This document shows positions 11,503-22,965 of a stretch of 64,000 bases of DNA, piece after piece. The stretch is from Amylostereum areolatum (lineage: Eukaryota > Basidiomycota > Agaricomycetes > Russulales > Stereaceae), in NCBI GenBank assembly GCA_012932865.1, contig SAXG01000001.1:981693-1045692 (forward strand), in the 5' to 3' direction. The stretch's first letter is position 1, and every line of letters begins with the position of its first letter. The notes below the pieces were generated by a model. It was not told where the DNA came from and made no database searches. It saw only the letters and a program-made list of their open reading frames with translations. The position numbers and the translations under genes were made by a program.

Positions 11503-14314
11503 TCACTTCTCTAAGCATCCCTGGTCCTTCGCACCCCCGGTGTAATTCTCTGGAAGTAGTGTGGGCTCACGACGAACTCCGCGCTCACTAATTGAACACG
11601 TTGAGCTGAGGTCCCACAAATGGTGTGATTGGGCTTACATTTCGTCCACAGCGCGCATGAGGTCGTAATTGATTTCTTGGTTGACAACAGAATCGTGCTT
11701 GTACGATGGGTGCGTTCGCACGAAGTTACGCATCCATGTCGCGGTCGTGGTCAAAGATCCTACCACACCAACAGTTTCTATAAGCAGGAACAGAGTCTGC
11801 AAACGACCTGACCAACGTACCGTTAGCTCTCCGGCGAACAAGGTCTAGATAAGTGTCGATTTTCTCCTTTTCACACTCAGTTATGTCGAGTGTATCCATA
11901 TATGCCTCGACAAGGCCGAGCAACCCCGGGAATGACTTGTCCTTTGTTGTACGGTTAGAACGAACACCGAACTATACTAAGAGAATACGCACTCGACCGT
12001 TGACGATCTCGTCTAAAGTGAACTCTTCATACTCAGATTCAACCGACCCTGTAGGAATGTCGTCCGGAACAGGAGGCTCGGGGTAACAGTTGGACAAGGC
12101 ACGAGCTTTGGAGGCAGGCGACGCCCTGCTGCTGCATGGGGTACAGTTATCGCTGCTAGGTGGAGTGGACAGAGCAGATGCGCCGTTGACAGAGGGAATG
12201 CCATTCTTGCCTTCGATAGGAGACGCCGCTGAAGAGGCCGCCCGACTCGGCGGAGGGGGAAACACATTCTTGCGAAAAAAGAACTTATGACTGCCCACTG
12301 CGTCACGCTGTTGCGCGCGCTGCATATTGTCATCCACCTGGAACGTCGAAATAGGTCAAAGATAGGTGAAGAGGACGAACAGGTGTCTGACCTTTGATAT
12401 GGGGATATAAAAGTTGAGGTTGAGGCTGAGTATCGCACGAGAGAGCAGAACGATGAACACAGCAAATGCGGCGTTTTCAAAGTCGGTCAGCTGCACCTCC
12501 ATGCTCCTGAACTCGACGCGCCAGCCAATGGGCGAGTTGGCCGGGGGTGGTTTAAAGCGAACGGTCTGCCAGTTGGTAGATTGGATGTTCTGTAGAGAAT
12601 TTGCTAAACGCTACCATCTCCCGGAAAGTAGAAGAACAAACCTCGAAGTGGTCGGTACTTGTCGTGTCATCTTGATCAATAAGCTCCGAAAAAATAACGA
12701 TAGGGTCACGGATAAATAAGTGCGAGATGTGCTTGGATAGTTGCGAATCGACACCTAGAAGATTATAAGAGCCTGATGGTACCACAGAAGGGTTGGCCTA
12801 CCGTGCTTAACTAAACAATCGTAGATCGGTTGGTCGTACGGCACTGAGGTATCATTGTACTCTGGACGGTTCATCCAACTCTGTGAGATATAAAGATCTA
12901 CACTATCATAGCGAGACTTGGGGATGCGAAATTTGTTCTCATTGAGGGGCTGGAAAAAAAGCACAGCCATTAGCATGTATCACTTGGTCAACGGGGAAGT
13001 AGATGCCTTTATACCACGCTCCTCCTCCGTTCGATCGTCCACGCTTCCTGCGATGACATTCCAACGACAGTCGACGTCAGCGATGTAACCACGCCACAGG
13101 GGGCTCGCGGCTGTGAGAGCAAGCTACAGAGAATGTTAACCCTATGCAGCACAAGTAAGAAATCCGTAACAGGTACCATTATTGGGCCCACGGGCACAAA
13201 GGCGTCGTACAGGCGTCGAGACTCTTCAACATTACAGCCTTGGAACGTCAATTGCAAACAGCAACAACCCATGCCGAAACCCATGGCATCCATGTAGATA
13301 TGGTCTAGCAAAGCAGCGCCATTCTTTGCATCTGACAAGGTACGTGTCAGACAATGGTGGATATACAGCAGTAGATGGCCTTACCCGAATCCTCGCGAAA
13401 AACATTACGCTCCCATGGTATGGTTGGATCCACGAACGGTCGGAGCGTTTTCTCATCATGGAAGATAGGTAAGTTGATTGAGACTTTGGATTTGCGCCGA
13501 CGTCGAATGTTTGCGGTCAATGTCCTAATAGGAAGGTGTGAACGCGTCACATGGAGGCTGTTCTCGGTGATACTCACGGGAATCGGGCATGTGGATTCGT
13601 GATCTGCTCGGGGAGGAATAAGCTATGACTTGAGATGGCGTCCGCGGGGTCGTAGTATGGATCCGTAAATTCGCCCGGAACCCCAAGCCGGGGGAAAGAT
13701 GTGATTGTGAGTGGTATCTGAGTGTCCAGGAGCTCTGCCCGCGCGAGTGCTCGCCTAAGGGAAATGAGATAGGTTTATGCAGGCAAGACACCTTGGGACG
13801 AACCTGTAGCGCATATTGGCCTCTACGGAGAGCAAATCACGAATGGAGCCGGTGTACGGCGAGCCAGGCGTCGATTCTAGCATGTAGCGCCCATATTCGG
13901 GATGGAACGTCGGCGCGGTGATCCTGCCGCGCGCCACAGTCAGTGTTAGTTTGCTCGTTGGCACGAACGGAGATAAACCGACATACGAATCGTCTGTGTC
14001 CGCATCGATCTGGCGGGTGCTTGAGTCGAGCTTAGCGAGGATATCGGTCTGGCAGAGCGAGAGTACGGCATTCTTAGACGGAGCATCGAGCTGCACAATC
14101 ATATACTCGAGCTGGGAACCAGTATTTGGGATCTAGCGTAATTAGAACGGTCAGGGAAACGCACCTCGTCCCCCCACAAAAGTTCGTCGCCGTATCTATC
14201 CTTGAGCCGATCCCAGATGTTGAGAAACTGCGTTATACCATGGTGGCGCACATGATCGGCGTATTGTTTGGCTTCGTCCCAATGAAGTGGGGTTCCGAGA
14301 GACAGCAAGCCCAT
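11503..14314 (-). CDS. GSH1: Glutamate-cysteine ligase (gamma-glutamylcysteine synthetase)
   Basis: Catalyses ATP-dependent joining of glutamate and cysteine, the rate-limiting step of glutathione synthesis in the cytosol. Starts [20 protein letters not shown] at 14314. The first intron joins GDELLWGDE to LEYMIVQLD. Conserved family blocks follow: [80 protein letters not shown] and [20 protein letters not shown] Ser/Pro-rich insertion before the last block is poorly conserved. The C-terminal exon 11503-11587 is inferred: a GTAAGC donor directly after the exon ending at 11639, and an acceptor at 11588, give [18 protein letters not shown] and a TGA at 11503-11505; without it the protein would stop at an in-frame TAA. 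At least eight introns. Tandem with ATG6 on the same strand. Confidence 0.96.
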
Positions 14315-14817
14315 GGTGGGGCAAGGCGGGGTGGGAAGCTGAAGACGGGAAAGGAGAGAATCGATTTATGTTTCGAAACCATCGGGCGGGATGCATTTGA
14401 CGCGAGGATGAAGTCAGTCATCGCTGACTCTGACAAAGCACTCCTGTACATGACCAATCGATTCTAGGCAGTTCGCACTTATCATCTAACAAGATCTTCT
14501 ATCTTCTACTGCTACTAGTACTTATGTACATGGTTCCTCTACCCGTGACGGTGTCGGCGGGTATGTACACCTGTGGGACTTCGTTCCGCAAGAAGCAAGA
14601 TACATATACTTAGCTCCCACACCGGCGATGCATAAGCGATCCGGCAACATGCCGAACCATGTCGTCACCATGAATGGCCACCGTGAATGGCAGACGGATC
14701 ACGGATTCCGATCCATACAACTAAGTGCTTTTCAGTAAGGCGTCCGCGGGTTGCACTCCACGACTCGATACTGCGTGAAGAGACGCACCATGTAGCAGTA
14801 GTGTTGCCGTATTGTCT
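14315..14817. other. Intergenic: ATG6 3' end and GSH1 promoter
   Basis: About 500 bases between two minus-strand genes. No gene recognised. Minus-strand frames extending upstream of the GSH1 start lack family sequence. Confidence 0.5.
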
Positions 14818-16500
14818 TCAACCATTACTTCCACTCGTCGCCCATTTGAGCAGGATCTTCAGGGCAAGGAGAACATGACGCAATGCGCGAGTCCAGGCCT
14901 CCTCCTGACTGAACTGCAGTTTCACGGAAGACTCTCCGATCTTATCCTTCACGATCCTATAGATATCGCACATTAGATATCACAGATGGCAAGGGAAGGT
15001 GGCCATACTGGTGAGGGAAGTCAAGGCTTGCATCCTGAGGCTTTGCCCAGTCGATCATTTGCTTCAAGCAATCAAGAAAAGCAACCATGGCAAAATCGAA
15101 GCGGCGGTTGTGTAAAAGTCGGCCGAGGTGGAGGTCACCTGAGCCGTACAACTCGTATGTAGCCTTGTCGCCTGTGGTTCGTTCGATACGGGAGAACGAG
15201 CCCATGGGAACGAGGCGATAACTATAGCAGCTGGTCAAACATCATAATGGGAAGGAAATGATGATATTTCGTACTTTTCAAATGTGAAATCGAGCTTCCT
15301 TGCAATCGTGTACAAAAGCAACAGTGTCTGCCCCCATGCGGCGTTAATCTCAGCCCACTCAACCTGCTCCGTGATTTGAGAAGAATGGATGCACACGAGG
15401 TATATCCACTCACCGGCACACCTGGGACTCTGCCTAAACGGAGGTTATTGATCGTGCCAAACACACCGTCATGACCGATACAAAAAGCGTCGTTATAAAC
15501 GTTGGTGCGTTCGAGGCGATCGAGAGTGGCCGAGTCTGCCGCATATGCGGCACGAAGGGCGGCCAGCTGGGAGCTTTGCTCCGAGCACTTTAGGAGCTGA
15601 GCGTTGTGGCTGCGCCAGAATCTAAGAAGGGTTTCAATGACACGCATCGAAAGGGGGGTAAGTATGACGCACTCCTCTTCTTCTTCTTCCAGGGACAGCT
15701 CTTCAAGCTCGAGCGCATGCATATCCTCACTCAACTGTTCGCGCTCGCGCTCGGCTTCTCTCAGACGCCCCATTGCCACCCGCTCTTCCTCAGCTAGCTG
15801 TACAATGCGCTTCTCGGCCTCTTCCTTGCTGATTTGATCCTTCTCCCGCTCTTTTTCCTTTCGCACCTCGCGTTCGAACGCGATGTAGCCATCCCGCTCC
15901 TTTTTTGTTTCCTCCAGTTGGCGCGTGAGCGATGAAAGCAGGATGTGGGTGCACTCGGAACATAACGGATGGTCCACATCCGTACGACTAGAGAGTAGAT
16001 TGAGCAAACGTTGTGTTGACCGTAGATGATGCGAGAGTGGTGCTGGAAGGTCCGATCCTTGGTGTGATTCCCCCGGGGAGACCGCCACGATGGTCTTGGA
16101 GGTCGAAGGGTTCCTGGCACGCGTCGGCGAAGGGATGCTGCGGATGACACTGTCCTGAAGAAGCACGAAGGACTCGTGAGGTGCTCGCTGGGGCAGTTTA
16201 CCCAACGCGCGAGGAGATAGGGAGGTACGACCAGCCGGGCTGGATTGAGCTGCTGATTTCCATGTTTCCTTCATGGTGGGAGGTGCTTGAAGAAGAGCAA
16301 GTTTCTCAGATTCAGTGGGAGTCTGGTGAGCATTCCAGTGTGGAGGTAATGAGCCTACGATCATATCGTAGGCGGAGGGTGCGAGGTCGACAAGCGACGC
16401 ATCTAACTTGACAGAGACGGTGAATGAGCGCGTCATCGCAAACTGTTCGAGCAGAGATTACCTGCAGTGGCTGTTTACACTGTTGACAAATGAAAGACAT
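14818..16500 (-). CDS. ATG6: Beclin 1 / Atg6 (Vps30), PI3-kinase complex subunit
   Basis: Scaffold subunit of the class III PI3-kinase (Vps34) complexes for autophagy and vacuolar sorting. The first exon encodes MSFICQQCKQPLQ, with the family's N-terminal CxxC; an intron of about 60 nt then joins it to LDASLVDLAPSAYDMI. The middle carries a charged coiled coil of about 80 residues (about 15680-15930) rich in Glu/Lys/Arg. The C-terminal BARA domain follows: TYELYGSGDLHLGR, HNRRFDFAMVAFLDCLKQMI and, in a last exon after an intron near 14950-15000, VKLQFSQEEAWTRALRHVL, ending ILLKWATSGSNG with TGA at 14818-14820. The first 150 residues after the zinc-like CxxC are poorly conserved, as usual. It is divergent to the caspase-domain gene across a 1-kb spacer. 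Confidence 0.97.
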
Positions 16501-17524
16501 GGTTTCAGCAGCCGGAGAAAGTCGATGACCGATGACTGTGGTAAGACCTTGGCAATCGCAAGGAGGAGTCCCCGCCTCTGAATCCGTCTCCGCCTCAATT
16601 ACCAAATTCAGACATCCGAGTCGTGCCGGCGCACCTCGGCGTACTTCCTGTCTTTCTCTCTCAAGGTCTCATCTCATCGTCATCTCTCAGTCTCCGATTC
16701 GTCACATTCCCTGCCACGCTCTATGCTACTTCTTTGGCAAAATCAAACCCGCTTTGGATATTTCTTTCGACGTCTTCAACCGCTGGCCAGGCCGTGGGCT
16801 CCGTAGGTTCGTTCTCTATGCTGTAAGTACTAAGTAAACAATAAATGCACGTAATCCGTGTCAGAATACAGGGCCCAACGCGTCACGGCACAATTCGATG
16901 CCTGGACTTCTCCTATCATTCCCTGGACTCTTCGCGCAAGTCGAAGCGGGATTTTTGCGGCTTCCGAACGCGGTGCCTGTTCTTTTGACCAACCATTCGC
17001 TACCCGTAACCCAGTTGATTCACGACATGGCTGCCTGACGTCTAACCACTCATTACTCGTATCTGCAGACGCCATACCTCGACATCCCTCCTAAGTACGG
17101 CGTTTGTTATCCTTCCTCCTGACACTTTTACTGGACCCATAATGTCATGTGCCGGCAAAATGTCTGAGGTACACTTCGTCCTCCTCGACACCGAAACTTA
17201 CTCCCCCAAGTTCGACTTTGCGGGGCATCATATCGTCGAGACTTGCCCTGAACATGCAGACTACGACCCTGTTGTATAAGAGCTTCGCCGGTTCTTCATG
17301 GTACGTGATATGATCCATCCTGTTCCGCACATGCTCTTTAACAGCATGTCGCTTAACAGTATCACATACACGCGGCGATTGGTTACATCATGATGTCCAT
17401 AGACACCCCTTCAAAAGCCCGTCGTCCCCGCCACTGAACACCACCTCGCTCAACTCCTTCATCCCAGGTACCGTTTCCCTACTCTGCCCCCCCTGTTTCC
17501 CTGTCCTGACTGTATCTTTCAGAG
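16501..17524. other. Divergent spacer between ATG6 and the caspase gene, with two weak small-ORF candidates
   Basis: No confident gene. Candidate one: a plus-strand hydrophobic frame from about 16623 ends at a good GTAAGT donor (16829); the acceptor ATACAG continues it in frame through AQRVTAQFDAWTSPIIPW to a stop at 17094. Candidate two: ATG 17142 to TAA 17279 encodes 45 residues starting MSCAGKMSEVHFVLLDTE, possibly an upstream ORF of the caspase mRNA. Neither has a family that I recognise. The rest is promoter-like. Confidence 0.3.
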
Positions 17525-19501
17525 ATGGCCTCTCGCGTCTTTGCGTTGGTAATCGGCATAGACCAGTACAAGTCAAGCCAGATCTGGAATCTGTACTCCT
17601 GTGTGGACGACGCCCTCAACATCAAACGATGGCTCGTAGATGGTCTTCACGTTCCCCGCGACCATGTTCGTGTCCTTCTCGACGACAAAGCCTCGAAACG
17701 TAGCATCGAAGACGCCTTCATGTCACATCTCGTCTCAAACCCCGCTATCGAGCCCGGCGACGCCATTATCCTCTATTTTGCCGGCCACGGCAGCAGCGTC
17801 ATTGCTCCAGACGACTGGTGCAACAGTCACCCACGACATGTGGATATGCTGTGCACGTATGACCACGACACACGAGGAAAGGAGGGAAGGGTATCTGGCA
17901 TCACCGACTGGTCGATGCATGCCATGCTCGGCGAGCTTTCCGAGGTCAAGGGCGACAATATTACCCTTATTCTGGATTGCTGTTTTTCCCCTGCCCGTTC
18001 CCGTCTCAACGATCGAAACCGGAGGAGTGCACGCTGGACACCTACAGCCAAAATCACCGACGACGACCTGTACGCCGGTCTTTGGCGTGGTGCATTGGGT
18101 CGCAAAATCGAGTCCGACGGTCATGGCTTTTACTACAAGAATGCAACATCGCACATCACTCTTATGGCTTGCAATCCCGGCGAACGCGCTAGAGAGGAGA
18201 AGGAGGGTGGGCGTTTCACATGCGCGCTTCTGGAGGCAAAGGATTCCATGCCACTACACCGCACGTCATACGCACAGCTCGTCGAAGATCTGGAAATTCC
18301 AGGCGAGGGACAGCGTGCAGCCTGCGTTGGGCGGCACCGCAACCGCATCGTCTTCGGCGGCATTCCCTTCATTTCTGACGCCCACTATGTTGCTGCGTCA
18401 CGTTCTGCGTCAGATATCCGCGTCGAGTCCGGGGCAATTCACGGCATCGTGGAGGGCACAGAGTTCAGCCTCCACGAGCACAACTACCACGGCTCCGTAA
18501 ACCCTGCCCTAGCCACGCTCCGTGTTTTCGAGGTTCATCCCACTTGGTGTCTTGCTCGTTCAAAGCATCCACTCCAAGACCTCATGGACGCCGGTTGGGC
18601 ACGCATCACCCGCTGGAATAACCGCCCCCCCTTTCGTGTACACCTCAAGACGTCCTACTGCTCGTTGGCCCAATGGTGGCGTCTCCGCCGCAAGCTTCCT
18701 GCTACAATGCAGGAGGGTTCGAGCGTCGGCGGTCTGAGCATTCAAAGGGTGCGCAAGCGCTTGGATGCGGATATCTCTGTGTGCAAGCGCTCGCAGGACA
18801 TGGTGGTCGAGCGTCATAACGCAACGATAGCACGGAACTGCCCTCAAATTGTCTATGTCCCCATGAAGGAAGCTGCGGACGATGTCAATGCGATCGATGC
18901 AGCCGCGCGCTTTCATCTGCATCTTCATCGCAAGAATTCTGCCATTGGCGTTCCACTGCGGGGGCTGGTGTCGATGGGATTGTACCGCGTGGACCATAAC
19001 TCTTGGTCAGCGATCGGCGAGAATCTCTTCAAGGATGGGAAGGCCACTCTCTCCCACAACGAAGAGAAAACCGCGGTATATTCCGTGTTTCTCGAGAACC
19101 AATCCGATCTAGATTTGTATCCCTACCTTTTCTGGATGGATGCAAGCGGATACGCCATTAGTTCTGTATACCAGCCTGACCCCGACGCCGGGCCACCCCT
19201 TCCCAGCAAGTCGTCGCTCACGATCGGTACGGGACACGCCGGTTCGGAGGCGCTCTCATTCCACTTGACGGGCCAGGAGCCATTCAACTCCGGATTCTTG
19301 AAGCTCTTCCTATCGACAGCGTACGTTCCGATGAACATCGTTGAACAAGGCGCGTCTGCAGGGGTCCCTTTCTCTCGGCTAGTCGATGCGAATATACGAC
19401 AGTCCCAGGCAATAATCTCACGCCCAGACGAACTGTGGGACTCGATGGTTGCTTGTATAACGATTTTGAGGGAGTCGAATGATGTCCGATGGCATGCTTG
19501 A
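17525..19501 (+). CDS. Caspase-domain (peptidase C14) protein with DUF4384-like C-terminal half
   Basis: Single exon, 658 aa, in a window where almost every other gene has introns. The N-terminal caspase-like domain covers about residues 4-275: FALVIGIDQYKS, catalytic His88 in YFAGHGS and catalytic Cys152 in LDCCFS. The dyad is intact, but Phe replaces the His that usually follows the metacaspase Cys. The acid-binding pockets suggest metacaspase-like Lys/Arg specificity, which is inference. The C-terminal half is rich in beta-strand pattern; VYSVFLENQSDLDLYPYLF and DASGYAISSVYQP resemble the DUF4384 module fused to many prokaryotic caspases. No signal peptide or transmembrane helix is seen. 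Agaricomycetes carry expanded families of such proteins, suspected in cell death or self/non-self recognition; none is proven here. The start follows a C/T-rich leader. Confidence 0.87.
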   Translation: MASRVFALVIGIDQYKSSQIWNLYSCVDDALNIKRWLVDGLHVPRDHVRVLLDDKASKRSIEDAFMSHLVSNPAIEPGDAIILYFAGHGSSVIAPDDWCNSHPRHVDMLCTYDHDTRGKEGRVSGITDWSMHAMLGELSEVKGDNITLILDCCFSPARSRLNDRNRRSARWTPTAKITDDDLYAGLWRGALGRKIESDGHGFYYKNATSHITLMACNPGERAREEKEGGRFTCALLEAKDSMPLHRTSYAQLVEDLEIPGEGQRAACVGRHRNRIVFGGIPFISDAHYVAASRSASDIRVESGAIHGIVEGTEFSLHEHNYHGSVNPALATLRVFEVHPTWCLARSKHPLQDLMDAGWARITRWNNRPPFRVHLKTSYCSLAQWWRLRRKLPATMQEGSSVGGLSIQRVRKRLDADISVCKRSQDMVVERHNATIARNCPQIVYVPMKEAADDVNAIDAAARFHLHLHRKNSAIGVPLRGLVSMGLYRVDHNSWSAIGENLFKDGKATLSHNEEKTAVYSVFLENQSDLDLYPYLFWMDASGYAISSVYQPDPDAGPPLPSKSSLTIGTGHAGSEALSFHLTGQEPFNSGFLKLFLSTAYVPMNIVEQGASAGVPFSRLVDANIRQSQAIISRPDELWDSMVACITILRESNDVRWHA

Positions 19502-20019
19502 CTCGGACTCACTTACGATGCTGTGTACTTATGTTCCTATCGCTGGTGGGTTTTGGTTCTTCGAGGTTCTTGTTTCGTTCGATATTGGGTTGCTTTACAT
19601 GGTCGTGTTCATTCAGAAGTTCTTATTGGGTTGTTAGTCTACATTCGCCGCCTACTGTATTGTACCATGTTACGTTACACGCTTGTAGTCACTCTTCTAT
19701 CATTATTCGTGCTACATGGTTTAGTCCAAGTCCATAACGTCGGCAACGACTTGATGAAGCTTGCAAAACTAGCTGTCCGTCTGGACCGTCTCACCGAGTG
19801 CTCAGCGTCAACTGAGTAGAGTACATTCCAAATACTAAATAGTATGACGCTCACCATCTTACTTACAAAGTTTCAGGCAGTCACGCGCCTCTGTGCTTGC
19901 CACTGCTCACCTAGGCTCACCTTCATGTAACCTTCAACGTCCTCACTTCTCTCTACGTTATTCAAGACGCCAGAGTTCCAACGTACGAGTTTGCCGACCC
20001 AGTTCAAACTCAACTTGGA
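19502..20019. other. Intergenic between caspase gene and polymerase kappa
   Basis: Holds the caspase 3' UTR and the promoter of the polymerase gene, both on the plus strand. Nothing else recognised. Confidence 0.5.
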
Positions 20020-22749
20020 ATGTCCTCGAAGGGAGCACTGCCGTCACAAGAGACTGCCAGTCTTGTTCAACGGCTTGCAGGTCCATCAACCACGAAGGCT
20101 GGGTCAATATCTTGTTGGGTTCATATCTCTTACGTTCGGCTCACCATACATCTCTTGTGTGTTAAGCCTCGCCAAAGATCAGACGGAGATTAACCGTATC
20201 ATCGCGGACGCTTCGAAAGGATCACAATTCTACGAGGTGAGTACTGCGATGTGGCGTCTACTATAGCTACCTCACACGTCGAAGAACGAGAAACGGAAGG
20301 ACAAGGACCTCACGGAACGGATAACACGCATCCTAAAACAAAGGGATGAAGCATTGAAAGGTGTCGACTTAGGTTTGTCATACTTGCTGTGGAGGAATGA
20401 TATACGCGCTCACCAGAGCCGACATGGATAGAAAAGGTGGAACGAAAAGTCGACCATATGGTGTGTCCTTTGCGAAACATGTTTTGACGTGAGCCTTACT
20501 TGGCGCAGCTTGACGAACTCGAAGCGGAGCGAGATCTCTCCCAGATAATAGTACACGTCGATATGGATGCTTTCTATGCGAACACTGAGCTCTTACATCG
20601 ACCTGACCTGACCGGAAAGCCGTTTGGGGTGCGTCTGGCTCTTTCCCTATCAATTTGATCTCTCATCAAGAACTTCGTAGGTCGGCAAAGGTGTCTTGAC
20701 TACTGCGTCGTACGAAGCTAGGACATACGGTGTGCGCTCAGGGATGCCTGGTGAGTAGCTGTTGCCGTTGTCATCAATCCGACGCGCGAGTCTGATCGTT
20801 TCTCTCAGGATTTATTGCACAAAAACTCTGTCCAGAGCTTGTTCTTCTCCCAATCAATATGTCCCGGTATAGCGAGATGTCTGCCCGTGTTATGAGCATA
20901 TTCAGAGATTACGACCCCAGCATGTTGGCCGCCAGCGTTGATGAGGGCTACCTGAAGTACGTCCTGAGCTAGTTTCATGCAACTATGCGCTTATCTTCTC
21001 CCCGAAGTATCACCAGTTACTGTGCGGAACACGGTCTAGATCCTGACGAGTGTGTACAGCGAATACGGAAGCGAGTAGTTGACGAGACACAGTTGACTGT
21101 CAGCGCAGGAATCGCTGCCAACAAGGTACGTTGGAAGTCTCCATCCTAGCGGATTTCCGAATCAACGTGACTGTGTAGATGCTAGCTAAGGTAATGTCAA
21201 TTGAATGGGACACTGCGAAAGCTCACCATGACGCGATGTGGATTTCGTCTTAGATATGTTCTGACAAGGTTCGTCTCCTAGCATTCGGTGTTGGGCAGGA
21301 TTACTCCCTCATGAATCAAATTCAGAATAAGCCAAACGGGCAGTACCATCTCCCTCGTGAACGTGACGCAATTGTGAATTTCATGCACGACCTCCCAATT
21401 CGAAAAATTCCTGGTGTAGGGAGGGTCAACGAACGTTTGCTCGATTCTATAGGGATTAAGGTTCGCCGTTTCATACTGACACCCCTTATACCTTTTCATG
21501 GATGTTGCTTGCTAGACATGTGGCGACATCTACACCCATCGCGGTATTCTGTCACTTATGGATAAGCAGCTTGGCCTCAAGTTCATGCTACGTACCCATC
21601 TTGGGATCGCATCCAATGTGGTGCAGCCATGGGTGCGCGAGGAACGCAAGAGTATAGGCGCGGAACGGTAGGAAGATTGCTCTTATCTTGCACAACCGGG
21701 TAGTCATATCGTCTAGGACATTTAACCCCGTTCACGACAAGGATAAAATTATGCGGAAGCTGGATGAGGTTGCCGCCGAACTGGAGGAAGATATGGCCAG
21801 TAGCGGGTGGACCGGGAGAACGGTGACTTTGAAGTATAAATTGGACACCTACCAAGGTGCTACCTGGACCTGCCTCTACGTACTGTGGCTAGTCTTACTA
21901 ACATATGTTCTAGTATTTACTCGTGCCAAATCACTTGACCGTTGGATAACGACCAAGGCCGACCTCTTCGCTATTGGAAAGGAGCTACTACAGCCTGAAT
22001 GGCCTTTATGCATACGCCTCATTGGTCTACGTGTGACGAAGCTCAAAGACCTACGTAAGAAGGACGATGGACAAGGTATCAAAAGGGCACGTTAGTCTTT
22101 ACTCTGCCTTCGTTGCGATGACTGAAATACGACCACTCAGTTCTTCGAGCCTGTCAACGGATCGCCTTCTAAGCGACAGAAAATATCTCACGACTCTGGC
22201 CCGATTCACGAAATCGAGGATGAAGATGTGATGCCTGGATTTCACGAGGACGAGGGCGACACGGTGCACACAGGAGACACTTGTGATTCCGATTCCGACG
22301 AGGTTGTCCCAAACAAGTCATCTACGCGACCGAGGCCACCAGTGTCTGCTCCAGCATCCTCTCAGTCCTTCGCCTCTCGTTCCTCTACGTCCTCCATCAA
22401 GCCACACAGCTCTGCGGCTGCCGGACCTAGTCACTGAAGTGTGGACCAAAGCGAAGCTTCGCAAGCCAATACCACAGACGCACATGGGCTTGCTTGCCCA
22501 ATGTGTGCTGCGACATTCATCGATAACGACAGGTTGAATGAGCATGTTGACTGGTGTCTCAGTCGCGAGGCTATACGAAGTGCACAAGCTGAAGCAGGAT
22601 CCGCGCCCAACACCGGGAAACGTAAGGGTGCTCTAGAGATGCTACGTGGTAAGGAGGCTAAACTTGACGGGCGGAATGAGTGGTGGAAAAGTGGGGGCTC
22701 GATAGAGGGATCGACGAGGAAGACTGGCAAGGGAAAGCGGACGAAATAA
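20020..22749 (+). CDS. POLK: DNA polymerase kappa (Y-family, DinB), translesion synthesis
   Basis: Inserts nucleotides opposite bulky minor-groove adducts in the nucleus. The start at 20020 gives MSSKGALPSQETASLVQ; exon 1 (20020-20102) joins exon 2 at 20167 to give LAGPSTTKAGLAKDQTE. Catalytic metal ligands are present in VHVDMDAFYA and AASVDEGYL. Further blocks are VGKGVLTTASYEARTYGVRS, PIRKIPGVGRVNERLL (helix-hairpin-helix) and the little-finger domain up to LRKKDDGQGIKRFFEPV, a PIP-like IxxFF sequence. A C-terminal UBZ4-type ubiquitin-binding finger, CPMCAATF..LNEHVDWC, ends the protein. Two oddities: the intron splitting GIKR/FFEP (22087-22140) has a GC donor, and an in-frame TGA (22435-22437) precedes the UBZ unless a 51-nt intron (22389-22439) removes it. 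Roughly ten introns. Confidence 0.94.
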
Positions 22750-22965
22750 GGTTGTTTTTGTCTGGGCCCTTTGTATATGTACGGTTTATTTCTACTTAGC
22801 TCTGTAGCATCATCTCGCATTATGAGGTCGACAAATGAAGCAAATTAGGGATTGATGAACTATGGTGGAAAACCTGATACAGTTCTGAACAGATATTGTA
22901 CACATGAAACGCAGTAAGCTTACGCCTGTCCGTCAAGCACTACAACGATAGAAGTTACCCATAAT

